The notes under the pieces are model-generated. The model did no database searches. It was not told the origin of the DNA and worked only from the letters and a program-made list of their open reading frames with translations. From Rhodothermales bacterium (lineage in GTDB: Bacteria > Bacteroidota > Rhodothermia > Rhodothermales > JAHQVL01), in contig JAWKNW010000002.1 in NCBI GenBank assembly GCA_041391505.1, positions 186,001 to 250,000 of the forward strand: DNA of 64,000 nucleotides. Direction: 5' to 3'. This document shows, in pieces, positions 9,250 through 18,402 of the stretch (within the stretch, counting starts at the first letter, position 1; each line of letters opens with the position of its first letter). The position numbers and the translations under genes were made by a program.

Positions 9250-9430
9250 GGGATGGGATGCAGGATGGGGGATGCAAGATGCGGGATGCAGGATAATTTG
9301 GTCAAAAACACAAGTCTTCGACAGACATCCTGCATCCAACATCCTGCATCCCCCATCCCCCATCCAGCATCTTGCATCCTGCATCCCCCATCCTACATCC
9401 TGCACCCCCCATCCCCCATCCATCCCTCAC
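9250..9430. repeat. Heptad-phased inverted repeat array (copy 1)
   Basis: Left arm 9250-9294 is built of GGATGNN heptads; right arm about 9325-9430 is about fifteen NNCATCC heptads (TGCATCC, CCCATCC, AACATCC, TACATCC). The arms are complementary and could fold into a stem of more than 40 bp with a loop around 9295-9324. It lies between two convergent genes. A second copy is at 52229-52469. Confidence 0.9.
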
Positions 9431-10116
9431 CCCGCGTAGCGCAGGATGCGGTGCGCCCGGCGCAGGGTCGCGGCTTCCAGTGCGCGGCGGATCTGCTCGC
9501 AATCCGCGTCATCGCCGGCATCCAGCATGCGCACGGCCTGCCGCCACACGTCCTCCCGCCATGCGGCGATGAGCCGCGAGAGCATCCATTCGTCCGCCGG
9601 CCCCATCAGCACGTCTACCAGCTGCATCAGCGGTTCTTCCGGTTCGATGATCGTATCCTGCACCACATCGATCGAGCGGCCGATCACGCGGTTCACGGCG
9701 CAATGATCGGCGTAGCGGCGTTCGCGGAGGCCGGCCGGCGCATCGGTCCACTCGTCGCGCAGCACATCGACGAGCGTCAGCACCAGGTCGTAGTTGATGT
9801 GCGCGTTGATGCCCAGCAGCAGCCGCTGCACAACGAAGAGGCGGTTGGCCATCGTACATTCGTGCGCGAATCGCCAGACCTCCGGCGTCGCCGTGGGGCG
9901 CGTATCGTAGGCATCCAGCGCATCGAAATAGTAGGCCGCGAACCGCTCGAGGAGGACGCGAACCCAGACCGGGTCGCCGAAGGTCCCGTCCTCGAGCGCG
10001 GCGAGCATGTTGCCCGTCATCAGCCGGTAGCAGCGCAGAAAGCCGGCGCGCGGATCGTCATCCATCCCCCAGCGCGCCAGCAGCCCCTCCATACGGTCGG
10101 TAACAGCAGACGTCAT
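9427..10116 (-). CDS. DUF5995-like protein
   Basis: A 229-residue cytoplasmic protein without signal peptide. The body (RMEGLLARWGMDDDPRAGFLRCYRLMT, FAAYYFDALDAYD, LLLGINAHINYDLVLTLVDVL, DHCAVNRVIGRSIDVVQD) matches, as far as I remember, the DUF5995 family of all-helical proteins of unknown function, whose signature is the block around GINAHINYDL. His and Asp in that block may bind a metal, but this is a guess. The start ATG at 10116 is followed by the full conserved region. It is third in a leftward row after the GH44 gene, 80 bp downstream of it, so co-transcription is possible. Confidence 0.75.
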   Translation of the reverse strand: MTSAVTDRMEGLLARWGMDDDPRAGFLRCYRLMTGNMLAALEDGTFGDPVWVRVLLERFAAYYFDALDAYDTRPTATPEVWRFAHECTMANRLFVVQRLLLGINAHINYDLVLTLVDVLRDEWTDAPAGLRERRYADHCAVNRVIGRSIDVVQDTIIEPEEPLMQLVDVLMGPADEWMLSRLIAAWREDVWRQAVRMLDAGDDADCEQIRRALEAATLRRAHRILRYAG

Positions 10117-10196
10117 CGTTCCCGGTTGCTGATGTGTCGTGAAGGGGCGACACGAAAGGCATCCCCCCTTCCCGCAACATACGGGATGCGCCGGCG

Positions 10197-11822
10197 CTAT
10201 TCCAGCACGAGATGCACGGCCTGCATCGGCTCGATGACAAACCGGAAGGCGTTGCCGGCGATATCCGCCACGTCGTCCTTCCGGATCACGAACGCGTTGC
10301 GGCTGTCGAATCCCCAGACTTCCGCGCCGGCGTAGGCGGCATCGCTCGTGATGGCGAAGTTCGTCCCGACGGCGCCGTCGCGGCTTTTGTTGATCAGCAC
10401 CACGTGCAGCCGCGACGTCTCGGTCCCCTCGATCGCGGCGTAGACCGACAGCCGCCCCCGGTCGCCGGCCTCGGCGAAAACGCTCGTGTCGCCGAAATGG
10501 CCGCCTACGTCGTCGTAGTTGCGATACAGCTTGAACGCGGCGGCGGCGAAGACGTCGTTCGCCTCGATCCCCCAGCGCGTCGCCAGGTAGACGCCGTATT
10601 TCCCGAACGCGCCGAGCACGTCCGCCTGGGCCAGTCCGCCGGAGATCGTGTGGCCGGCACCGTAGTCGTATTCGGTAACCGCCAGCTTCGTCCCGGGGTA
10701 GTGCGCGGCGATGGCGGATCGCAGCCGGGGCAGGATCGGCAGGAAGGCGCCGCAGCAGTCGGCGATCCAGCTCGTTTCGACGTACGAGAGGTCCCACAAC
10801 GTACGCGGGGCCTGCACGCGCGCCTCGACGTCGGCGTTCGAGACGCCGTCGCCGGTGATCCGGCTGCTGCCCTGCGCCTCGGGGTACCAGTGTACGTCGA
10901 GCACATCGAGCAGCCGGCGGCCCTGGCTTTGCTCGGCGAGGCGCATCTGCTCCAGATAATAGTCGATAAACCACGTCGCCCCCTGCCCCGCCTGCGCCCA
11001 GTCGGGGGCATCCTGCAGGTTCAGGTAGGCCCCGAAGCCGTAGAGCGCCGGCCCCAGGATCTCGGCGTCGGGGTCCACGTCCTTGACGGCCGACGCGACC
11101 GCGACGGACCGGTCGACGAGTTCGGCGGCGCCGAGCCGTTCGGGGTGGATGCGGACGTGAGTAAAGGGCCAGAGGGCCGGCTCGTTGTCCAGGCTGTAGA
11201 AGCGGACGCCGGACCCGCTCGCGGCCGTACCGTACCGGCGCACGAGGAAGGCGACCAGCTCGTCCAGGTACACGACGCCGTCGCGGAGATCGGGCGACGC
11301 CGCGAAGGCCGCCGGCTTGCGGGGTTCCACCCGCACCCAGCGGTTGGAGGGCGCGGTTTCCGCCTCCGTGACCGTCCCGAAGTCGTCGGCGGACACATAG
11401 CCGGCCAGCTGGAGCGTGATGACGGAGTGCGCGCCCATCTGGAGCGACTGGTCGTGCCAGAAGGTGAGGGCGCGGCCCGGTTCGGTCTGCTCGGCATTCG
11501 GGATGCCGAGGTACGACGGGATGAACTGATCGCTGGAATGCTGGAAGTCGCTGCCGGCGTTGGAGTAGTTGTTCTCCCAGTTATACCCCGTCATGCGATT
11601 GCCGCCCAGGCGGCGGACGGTCCAGACGCTGCCGTTCCGATCCTGGTTGGATCCGTAGATCAACGGGCTGATGGCTGTGTGCTGGGCATCGACGTCGATC
11701 GAGACGGCGACCTCGGCGACGACGTTCGCTTCGGGGTCGGGCTCGTTCGAGGAGGCGCCGTCGCAGCCGGCGGCGAGGCCGGCCAGCGCCAGGAGCGCGC
11801 AAAAGAGGCCTTGCGTGCGCAT
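10197..11822 (-). CDS. Glycoside hydrolase family 44 lipoprotein
   Basis: A 541-residue exported glycosidase, expected to cleave beta-1,4-glucans or xyloglucan outside the cytoplasm. Residues 1-20 are a lipoprotein signal (LAGLAAGC, Cys20). The GH44 core follows: RLGGNRMTGYNWENNYSNAG (71-90) is the family hallmark, YSLDNEPALW holds the likely acid/base Glu214, and AVTEYDYGAG the likely nucleophile Glu384. The C-terminal part (from about 460) is the small beta-sandwich of this family. It is the middle gene of a leftward group: a six-hairpin-like lipoprotein lies 74 bp upstream and a DUF5995 gene 80 bp downstream, which suggests a polysaccharide-use cluster without SusC/D genes in view. Confidence 0.88.
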   Translation of the reverse strand: MRTQGLFCALLALAGLAAGCDGASSNEPDPEANVVAEVAVSIDVDAQHTAISPLIYGSNQDRNGSVWTVRRLGGNRMTGYNWENNYSNAGSDFQHSSDQFIPSYLGIPNAEQTEPGRALTFWHDQSLQMGAHSVITLQLAGYVSADDFGTVTEAETAPSNRWVRVEPRKPAAFAASPDLRDGVVYLDELVAFLVRRYGTAASGSGVRFYSLDNEPALWPFTHVRIHPERLGAAELVDRSVAVASAVKDVDPDAEILGPALYGFGAYLNLQDAPDWAQAGQGATWFIDYYLEQMRLAEQSQGRRLLDVLDVHWYPEAQGSSRITGDGVSNADVEARVQAPRTLWDLSYVETSWIADCCGAFLPILPRLRSAIAAHYPGTKLAVTEYDYGAGHTISGGLAQADVLGAFGKYGVYLATRWGIEANDVFAAAAFKLYRNYDDVGGHFGDTSVFAEAGDRGRLSVYAAIEGTETSRLHVVLINKSRDGAVGTNFAITSDAAYAGAEVWGFDSRNAFVIRKDDVADIAGNAFRFVIEPMQAVHLVLE

Positions 11823-11895
11823 GAGGAAAACGGATGGGTTTCGAGGCGTGGGATGGGCCCGATCGCCGGCAAACCGCGTTCCACGATGCGCGTCC

Positions 11896-14016
11896 TCACA
11901 GGCCGGGCAGCATCGAGGCGCGGTAGCGATCGAAGTGGTTCGCTACACGCGATCTGGCCGAAAGGTCCCACAGGTTCGTGTCCAGCTCCCCGAGGGCGAG
12001 CACCGAGGTGATCCAGCTCTGCGTCCACCCCGTCTCGACGGCCCAGGCGCCCCAGCCGAGGTCCGCATTCGACGCCCAGTACTCCCAGCGGCGGTGGTCG
12101 AAGGCGCGGAACCAGGCGCCGTCCAGCTCCGGATGCTCGGGGGCCCGCACCTGGATGCGCATCAGAAACGCCGCGAGGCGGTCGCGGGCCTCGGCGAGCC
12201 GGCGGTCGCCCGTGGCGGCGGCGGCCTCGTGCAGCCCGAGGAAGGCGAAGTTCGACGTATACAGCATGTCGGCCACCGGATCCCCGTTCTCCTGGATGAG
12301 GGGCGCCTCGGTGGTGCCGTAGTCGGCGTTCGACGCCGGCGGGCCGTAGCGCCCGTGCCCGGCCGATCCGAGTTCTTCCTGGATGGCGCCGGTCGGACCC
12401 TGATGCGCCAGCAGATCGGCCGCGATCCGGTCGAGCCAGGCGCGGTGTTCGACCGTGTCGTCCACGCGGATGAGCCAGGCGAGCGGGAGGAGCATCCGGG
12501 CGCGCTCCTGCTGCAGCCCGTTGGTCCAGGTCCACTCGTCCGGATAGGCGGCCATCGTCAATTCGATGCCGCGCCGGGCGCGGTCGCGCAGGGGGGCGTA
12601 GCCGGTTTTGTCGTACAGCCAGAGGTACGCGCTCCACATCCACGACTCGTAGTGCGGGGCGTAATTGCGGCGGGACTGGTTGAAGTAATACCGCCAGCCG
12701 TTGCGGCGGATATCCGGCCCTTCGAGCCGGCCGCCCCGGAAGCCGTCGGGCCCGGTCGTGCGGTAGTTCGCGAGGATGGCCCGGAGCATCGCCTCGTCCC
12801 AGGCGGTGGTATCGAGGACCGCCGCCGTGGCGAGGGTGCCTAGGATGACGCGGGCGTTGTCGTCGCCGTAATGGACTTCGCGGTAGAGGGTATTCCATCC
12901 GACGAGGCCATAATCCGGGCTCGCGGGATCGGCGCGCGTAGCCTGCTGCAGGGGGGAGCCGCGGTAGACGAATTCCTGGATATTGGCGGCGATCGGGGCG
13001 TAGTCCGGCGCGGCGCCCAGCCGGCTCGCGAGGGCCAGCGCCATCGCCGTCTCGCTGGCGCAGTCGGCGCGCAGCCACCACCGGGCGGCCTGCGAGCCGT
13101 CCCACCCGATGCGCGAGCTGAACCCTTCGAGGACACCCAGCGAGCCGTCGCCGCTGGCGAGGTCGAGCCCAGGCGCCGGCCCGGTGCGGTCGTCGAACGC
13201 CTCGGCGGCATCGTAGCGGTCGGCCCACGAGGCATCCATGAGCATGCGGGCGTTGCGGTACCAGTCGGCCCCGCGGCGCACCGCCGAGCGGGCCGCATCG
13301 GGAGGCAGCGTGGCATCGGATGCGTAAGTGGGATGGACGGCCGGCTCCCACTCGGGCAGCGTCACCCCGGCTTCCGGCGCCGCCCAGGCGAGGATGCGAT
13401 TCCAGATCGTGGTCCACGCCTCGGCCGGGGCGTACCGCGCCGTGACGAACTGGCTGAGCTTGGTCGTGGCGATGAGCAGGCCGGCGTCGTCGGCCTCGAA
13501 GAGCACGGGCCAGGTCTCGGTATCCGCCAGGCCGAACACGGCGGACTCGAAGCCGGCGACCTTCGCCATCACCAGCCACGCGCTGTCCGCCCGGGCCGCC
13601 ACGAACCGCCCGTCGTGGATCATCACGATGCGGTCGCGGGCGAGGCGCGGGCCGAACGCGTCCGTCGTCACGACGCCGCGCTCCCAGGCCGCGGTGCGGA
13701 GGGCGCCGGCGTCCTGGCCGGGGATCGACGCCGGGAATTCGACATAGACACGGAGCTGCTTGCGCGCCGCGGCCTCAAGCAGCGCCGGCGAGACCGTCGT
13801 CGGCCGGTCGGGGTACCCGTCCGCCAGCACGAGGACGCCGCCGCCCTCCGGCGCGGCGTCGATCGCCTGCGCCGGCGTGTCGACGCGGTGCACGGCGGGG
13901 CCGAGGATCCGGACGAGGTCGTTGTCGGCCGCGCCGCTGACGACGAGGGCCGGGGGCCGGCTGCAGCCGGCCATCGTAACGCACGCAACCAGCGCGAGGA
14001 GAAAACAAATGCGCAT
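11896..14016 (-). CDS. Large lipoprotein, putative six-hairpin glycosidase-like
   Basis: A 706-residue lipoprotein: MRICFLLALVACVTMAGC gives lipid-anchor Cys18. The first ~230 residues look like a Rossmann or glutamine-amidotransferase-like domain (AADNDLVRILGP, GGGVLVLADGYP, LRVYVEFPASI). The rest (about 240-700) is rich in Trp, Tyr and Ala helices with blocks such as YGDDNARVILGTLATAAVL, ESWMWSAYLWLYDKTGY and WTWTNGLQQERARMLLPLAWLIRV, recalling alpha/alpha toroid glycosidases. I cannot name the family. The start at 14016 was chosen for the compact lipoprotein signal; an ATG at 14037 is possible. First gene of the leftward GH44 group, so a carbohydrate role is inferred from context. Confidence 0.7.
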   Translation of the reverse strand: MRICFLLALVACVTMAGCSRPPALVVSGAADNDLVRILGPAVHRVDTPAQAIDAAPEGGGVLVLADGYPDRPTTVSPALLEAAARKQLRVYVEFPASIPGQDAGALRTAAWERGVVTTDAFGPRLARDRIVMIHDGRFVAARADSAWLVMAKVAGFESAVFGLADTETWPVLFEADDAGLLIATTKLSQFVTARYAPAEAWTTIWNRILAWAAPEAGVTLPEWEPAVHPTYASDATLPPDAARSAVRRGADWYRNARMLMDASWADRYDAAEAFDDRTGPAPGLDLASGDGSLGVLEGFSSRIGWDGSQAARWWLRADCASETAMALALASRLGAAPDYAPIAANIQEFVYRGSPLQQATRADPASPDYGLVGWNTLYREVHYGDDNARVILGTLATAAVLDTTAWDEAMLRAILANYRTTGPDGFRGGRLEGPDIRRNGWRYYFNQSRRNYAPHYESWMWSAYLWLYDKTGYAPLRDRARRGIELTMAAYPDEWTWTNGLQQERARMLLPLAWLIRVDDTVEHRAWLDRIAADLLAHQGPTGAIQEELGSAGHGRYGPPASNADYGTTEAPLIQENGDPVADMLYTSNFAFLGLHEAAAATGDRRLAEARDRLAAFLMRIQVRAPEHPELDGAWFRAFDHRRWEYWASNADLGWGAWAVETGWTQSWITSVLALGELDTNLWDLSARSRVANHFDRYRASMLPGL

Positions 14017-14541
14017 AACACCAGACGGGCGATCCATGAAAACGGCCACCGGAGCCTTCGCCCCGATGGCCGCTCTATCATAATCAACTCGCCGACGAAT
14101 CGCCACTCGGTGTTCCGCACGCGCTGTCCCGAGCAGGCGCCTGCGAAACGCATCGGAGAGTCGTGTCTGCATAGGCTCCGAAACCCGGCGGGCCGGCTCA
14201 AGCCGCCGCCGCTCGCCGCTTGGCATTTTTATTGCTTTTACTATAAGAAGCAAAACAAAATCACCCGGAGGAGAAGCCGGCCCGTCTGCCCCCCATCGGC
14301 CTCAATTGCCCTCCTGACGTCGCTTCTGCATGCCATACCTCGAGCGATGCGGTTCCTGGAGCCGTGCCGTGCGCTCAAAAAAGTCCCAGAATACGACGCG
14401 TCCAGTCTTCTTTTGAGATCGAAGCCGGCGCGTCACCACGTCATGCAGCGCGACCTCCCTGTTTCGCGTCATCCCCGAAAACAAGATGCCCTTCGGCCGA
14501 ACGCGCGTTGCGCCGTGCCGAAGCCTAACCGATTCCATCGG
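14017..14541. other. Divergent intergenic region
   Basis: 525 bp between the leftward lipoprotein gene and the rightward giant surface protein. A clearly AT-rich block at about 14224-14264 stands out from the GC-rich background and is the best promoter candidate. Open frames cross the region on both strands but show no protein features. Confidence 0.4.
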
Positions 14542-17500
14542 ATGATATTGAAAGGAGCCCTCGCGGCTTTCACGATATTCACCCTCACTTTTTCGACGGC
14601 CCAGGCGCAGTTTGGGGCGCAGATCACGTCGGAGCCCGTAACCTCGGCCGTCGTAGGTGAACTCTACCAGTACGACGTCGAAGCGACCGGCTTCCCGACG
14701 TTTTCCCTCAACGATGCCCCGGACGGCATGACGATCGACGCCCAGTCGGGCCTGATCGCCTGGGTGCCGGAAAAGGCCGGGGAATTCAACGTCGGCATCA
14801 CGGCGGACGCCCTGCTCGGCTCGGACACGCAGACCTTCGTGCTGACGGTCAGTGCGGCCCCGGAGGTGCCCGTGTTCATCTCCATGCCGCCGACCCAGGC
14901 CCGGGTGAACGAGGTGTATCAGTACGACGCGAACGCCTCGGGCAACCCCGAGCCGGATTATACGCTGACCGTCGCGCCGACCGGCATGAGCATCGAACCC
15001 AAGACCGGCCTCGTGTCGTGGACGCCGGGCGCCGCCGGCGACGTGAATGTAACCATCCAGGCTAGCAACTCGGCCGGCTCGGTCACGCAGGCGTTTGTCA
15101 TCTCGGTCGCGGAGGCGCTCTCCATCCCCCAGATCACCTCGACGGCGGTCACGTCGGTCACGCTGGGGCAGGACTACAGCTACGACGTCAACGCGACGGG
15201 CAACCCCGCGCCGACGTTCAGCCTCTCGGAATCGCCGACCGGCATGACGATCGACGCCACCTCGGGCCTGATCACGTGGGCGCCCGACCAGGTCGGCCCG
15301 TACCCGGTCACCGTGGTCGCGACGAACTCCCAGGGCGCTGACAGCCAGACCTATACCCTGAACGTGGTCGAACCGCTCACGCGGCCGTCGATCACGTCCA
15401 CCCCGGGGCTCACGGCCACGACGGGGCAGGCCTACAGCTACGATGTCAACGCGACCGGCAATCCCGCGCCGACCTATGCGCTGACCACGTCGCCTGCGGG
15501 CATGACGATCAATGCCTCCACCGGGGTCATCGCGTGGACGCCGTCGGCCACGGGCACCTTCAACGTGGCGCTGCGCGCTACGAATTCGCAGGGTGAAGAC
15601 ACCCAGTCCTTCTCGATCATCGTCAGCGCGCCGCTGGTGGCGCCGTCGATCACGTCCAACCCCGTCCGGAAGGCGACGGCCGGCCAGGCGTACAGCTACA
15701 ACGTGAACGCCAACGGCAACCCGGACCCCGTGTATGCCCTCACGTCCGCGCCGGCGGGCATGACGATCAACAGCACGAACGGGGTGATCAACTGGACGCC
15801 GTCCGAAGCCGGCCAGTTCTCGATCACGGTCGAGGCCTCCAACGAGGTCGGCAGCGACACACAGACCTTCGGCATCGACGTCAGCGAGCCGCTGGCCGCG
15901 CCGACGATTACGTCGACGCCATCCACGCAGACGTTTATCGGGCAGGAGTACAGCTATAACATCGAAGCGACGGGCAACCCCGCGCCGACCTACACGCTGA
16001 CGTCGAAGCCGGACGACATGACGATCGACGCCGCGACCGGCGTCATCGCCTGGATGCCGCAGGTCACGGGCGCCTTCAACGTCTCCGTCCGCGCCACCAA
16101 CTCACAGGGCAGCGCCACCCAGCTCTTCACGATCAACGTCAGCCAGAGCCTGGCGGCGCCGTCTTTCTCGTCCACACCCGTCGAGACGGGCATCGTGAAC
16201 CAGGCCTACCGCTACGACGCCGACGCCGTGGGCAACCCGGCGCCGACCTACACGCTGAAGACGGCCCCCGAGGGCATGACGATCGCCCCGACGACGGGCG
16301 TCGTCACGTGGACGCCGGCGGCGGCCGGCACGTATCCGGTGGTCATCGAAGCCGGCAACTCGCAGGGGACGGACGAGCAGACCTTCGATGTCGTGGTGGG
16401 CGAGCGGCTCACCGCGCCGGCGATCACCTCCGCGCCGCCAACGCAGACGATCGTCGACCTGCCCTACAGCTACGACGTCGCCGCCTCCGGCAACCCGGCC
16501 CCGACGTTCGCGCTCCTCGCCTCTCCGGCCGGCATGACGATCGACGCCGCCTCCGGCGTCATCTCCTGGACGCCCCGCGCCACGGGCAACTTCAACGTAT
16601 CCGTCCAGGCCGTCAACTCGCAGGGCAGCTCGAGCCAGCTCTTCACCCTCCGGGTCGAAAACGCGAGTTCGGTCGCGGTACTCCGTTCGCAGGAAATCGA
16701 GATCATCTCGCCGACCTCGTATACATTCGCCGCCGTCATCAGCGCCAACGGCAGCCCTACCACGGTGACGTTCGAGTACGGGAAGGACAACGTCAACGAG
16801 GCGTCCATCCTCGCGACGCCGACGCCCGTCGTCGGCATCGAAATCCCGATCGCCACGCGGGTCGACAACCTGGAGGAGGGCGCCACGTACCTGTTCCGGG
16901 TGGTGGCCGAGAACAACGCCGGCAAGACCACCGGCCCGGTGCAGTCGTTCACGACCTACCGGTCCAGCTACCAGATCTCGGCGGACCGCGCCTTCGGCAG
17001 CAAGCTGGACAGCCTCAGCTACCGCCTCTACAGCCTGCCCGGCGATGTCGACCTCAACGCCGGCCCCACGCTCGACGGGGTGCAGGGCACCGACTGGAAT
17101 ATCTACCGGGACAACGGACAGGCGGCTAATTATCTGGAAGCCTTCAACGGATCCAGCCAGTTCCGCTTCCGCCCGGGCCGCGCCTTCTGGATGCTGGCGA
17201 AGACGAACTGGACCGTCCCCGAGCAGACCGTTAACACGGTCGACCTCGACCGCGACGGCACCTACGACGTCCGCCTCCAGGCCGGCTGGAACCTGATCGG
17301 CTCGCCGTTCCTCCTGCCACTGCCCTGGTCGACTGTCAAGCTCATGAATCCCGCCCTGCCGGCCACGGCCAAGCTGTGGGCGTTCGACGGCGCGTTCCGC
17401 GAAGCGACCACCATGGAGCCGTACAAGGGCTACTATGTATTCAACGACCAGGCGACGGCGCTGACGCTGGCGCTGCCCTACCCCGGCCTCTATCTCGATG

Positions 17501-18291
17501 CCGGCAAAACCGACGCAGGCAAGACGGGCGCCGGCAAAACAGGTGAGGCTTCGAAGCAGGTCGCCGCGGTGTCGGGCCCCCGCGCGCTCCGCCTCGTCGC
17601 CGCGACCGACAGCCTGGCCTCCGCCGCCGAGATCTACCTCAGCGACGACGCGCTGCGCGGGCTGGACCGGCTCGACCAGTATGCGCCGCACCAGGCGTTC
17701 GCCGGCCTCAGCCTGGTCGTGGAGCCGGCGTTCGCTACGCCCTACGGCGACTTCGCCCTCGAAGCCCGGCCCGAGATCGTCGACGGCGCGGTGTTCGACC
17801 TCGTCCTCAACGCGCCCGCCAGCCAGCGCGTCACGATCTCCACCGAAGGCCTCGCCGCCTTCGAGGACCAGCGCGTGGTGCTGATGGACCGCGCGACCGG
17901 CGAGATGACCGACCTGCACGGCCGCCCGACGCTGTCGCTGCCCGCCGGCGCCGCGCAGCGCCGCTACCGCCTCCTCGTCGGCACCGACGCCTTCATCGAC
18001 GACCAGCAGGCCGAGCTGGCGCCCGAGACCTTCCAGCTGGCGCCGGCCTACCCGAATCCCTTCGCGCGGTCGACGACGATCGAATACAGCCTGGTCGAGG
18101 CCGGCGACGTCGAACTCGCCGTGTACGACGTGCTCGGGCGGGAAGTCGACGTGCTGGTGCGCGGCGCGCAGCCGGCCGGCTTCCACCAGGTCGTCTGGGA
18201 CGGATCGAACGCCCCGAGCGGCATGTACGTGTTGCGCCTGAGCACGCCCTCCGGGCCGGCGCAGGTGCGCACGATGGTGAAGGTGGATTGA
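14542..18291 (+). CDS. Giant surface protein with eight Ig-like (He_PIG) repeats and sorting domain
   Basis: A 1249-residue exported protein starting at ATG 14542, with signal peptide MILKGALAAF...STAQAQ. Residues ~28-710 are eight tandem Ig/cadherin-like repeats of about 86 residues, each with ITSxP, a GQxYSYDVNATGNPAP strand, PxGMTID and GVIxWTP; the first repeat is shorter. Then come a fibronectin-III-like stretch (YTFAAVISANGSPTTVTFEYGK to YLFRVVAENNAGKTTGPVQSF), a beta-rich region ending in AGWNLIGSPFLLPLPW, a short KTDAGKTGAGKTG linker, and a terminal type IX sorting domain (YPNPFARSTTIEYSL to MVKVD). Likely an adhesin or matrix protein. Fully open upstream frame to 12871 is spurious. 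Confidence 0.87.
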   Translation: MILKGALAAFTIFTLTFSTAQAQFGAQITSEPVTSAVVGELYQYDVEATGFPTFSLNDAPDGMTIDAQSGLIAWVPEKAGEFNVGITADALLGSDTQTFVLTVSAAPEVPVFISMPPTQARVNEVYQYDANASGNPEPDYTLTVAPTGMSIEPKTGLVSWTPGAAGDVNVTIQASNSAGSVTQAFVISVAEALSIPQITSTAVTSVTLGQDYSYDVNATGNPAPTFSLSESPTGMTIDATSGLITWAPDQVGPYPVTVVATNSQGADSQTYTLNVVEPLTRPSITSTPGLTATTGQAYSYDVNATGNPAPTYALTTSPAGMTINASTGVIAWTPSATGTFNVALRATNSQGEDTQSFSIIVSAPLVAPSITSNPVRKATAGQAYSYNVNANGNPDPVYALTSAPAGMTINSTNGVINWTPSEAGQFSITVEASNEVGSDTQTFGIDVSEPLAAPTITSTPSTQTFIGQEYSYNIEATGNPAPTYTLTSKPDDMTIDAATGVIAWMPQVTGAFNVSVRATNSQGSATQLFTINVSQSLAAPSFSSTPVETGIVNQAYRYDADAVGNPAPTYTLKTAPEGMTIAPTTGVVTWTPAAAGTYPVVIEAGNSQGTDEQTFDVVVGERLTAPAITSAPPTQTIVDLPYSYDVAASGNPAPTFALLASPAGMTIDAASGVISWTPRATGNFNVSVQAVNSQGSSSQLFTLRVENASSVAVLRSQEIEIISPTSYTFAAVISANGSPTTVTFEYGKDNVNEASILATPTPVVGIEIPIATRVDNLEEGATYLFRVVAENNAGKTTGPVQSFTTYRSSYQISADRAFGSKLDSLSYRLYSLPGDVDLNAGPTLDGVQGTDWNIYRDNGQAANYLEAFNGSSQFRFRPGRAFWMLAKTNWTVPEQTVNTVDLDRDGTYDVRLQAGWNLIGSPFLLPLPWSTVKLMNPALPATAKLWAFDGAFREATTMEPYKGYYVFNDQATALTLALPYPGLYLDAGKTDAGKTGAGKTGEASKQVAAVSGPRALRLVAATDSLASAAEIYLSDDALRGLDRLDQYAPHQAFAGLSLVVEPAFATPYGDFALEARPEIVDGAVFDLVLNAPASQRVTISTEGLAAFEDQRVVLMDRATGEMTDLHGRPTLSLPAGAAQRRYRLLVGTDAFIDDQQAELAPETFQLAPAYPNPFARSTTIEYSLVEAGDVELAVYDVLGREVDVLVRGAQPAGFHQVVWDGSNAPSGMYVLRLSTPSGPAQVRTMVKVD

Positions 18292-18402
18292 GCTTTATCC
18301 CCCATTTTACATCCGCCGCTTGACGCGCCGGCTGCGTTCGCGTACTGTAGAGAACCGACTTTCTTCGTCGATTTCGCCCCGCCCACAGCCCGGACCTTCG
18401 GT

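Noticed and set aside
9325..9430. CRISPR-like or coding repeat
   Set aside because: Seven-base units without spacers and with a complementary arm; a hairpin array, not CRISPR, and frames through it are accidental.
12871..14541. N-terminal extension of the giant surface protein over 550 codons
   Set aside because: The extension lies antisense to the lipoprotein gene and precedes a perfect signal peptide at 14542.
16102..18186. 694-codon open frame on the minus strand opposite the giant surface gene
   Set aside because: Same complement effect; the plus-strand frame has signal peptide, repeats and sorting domain.
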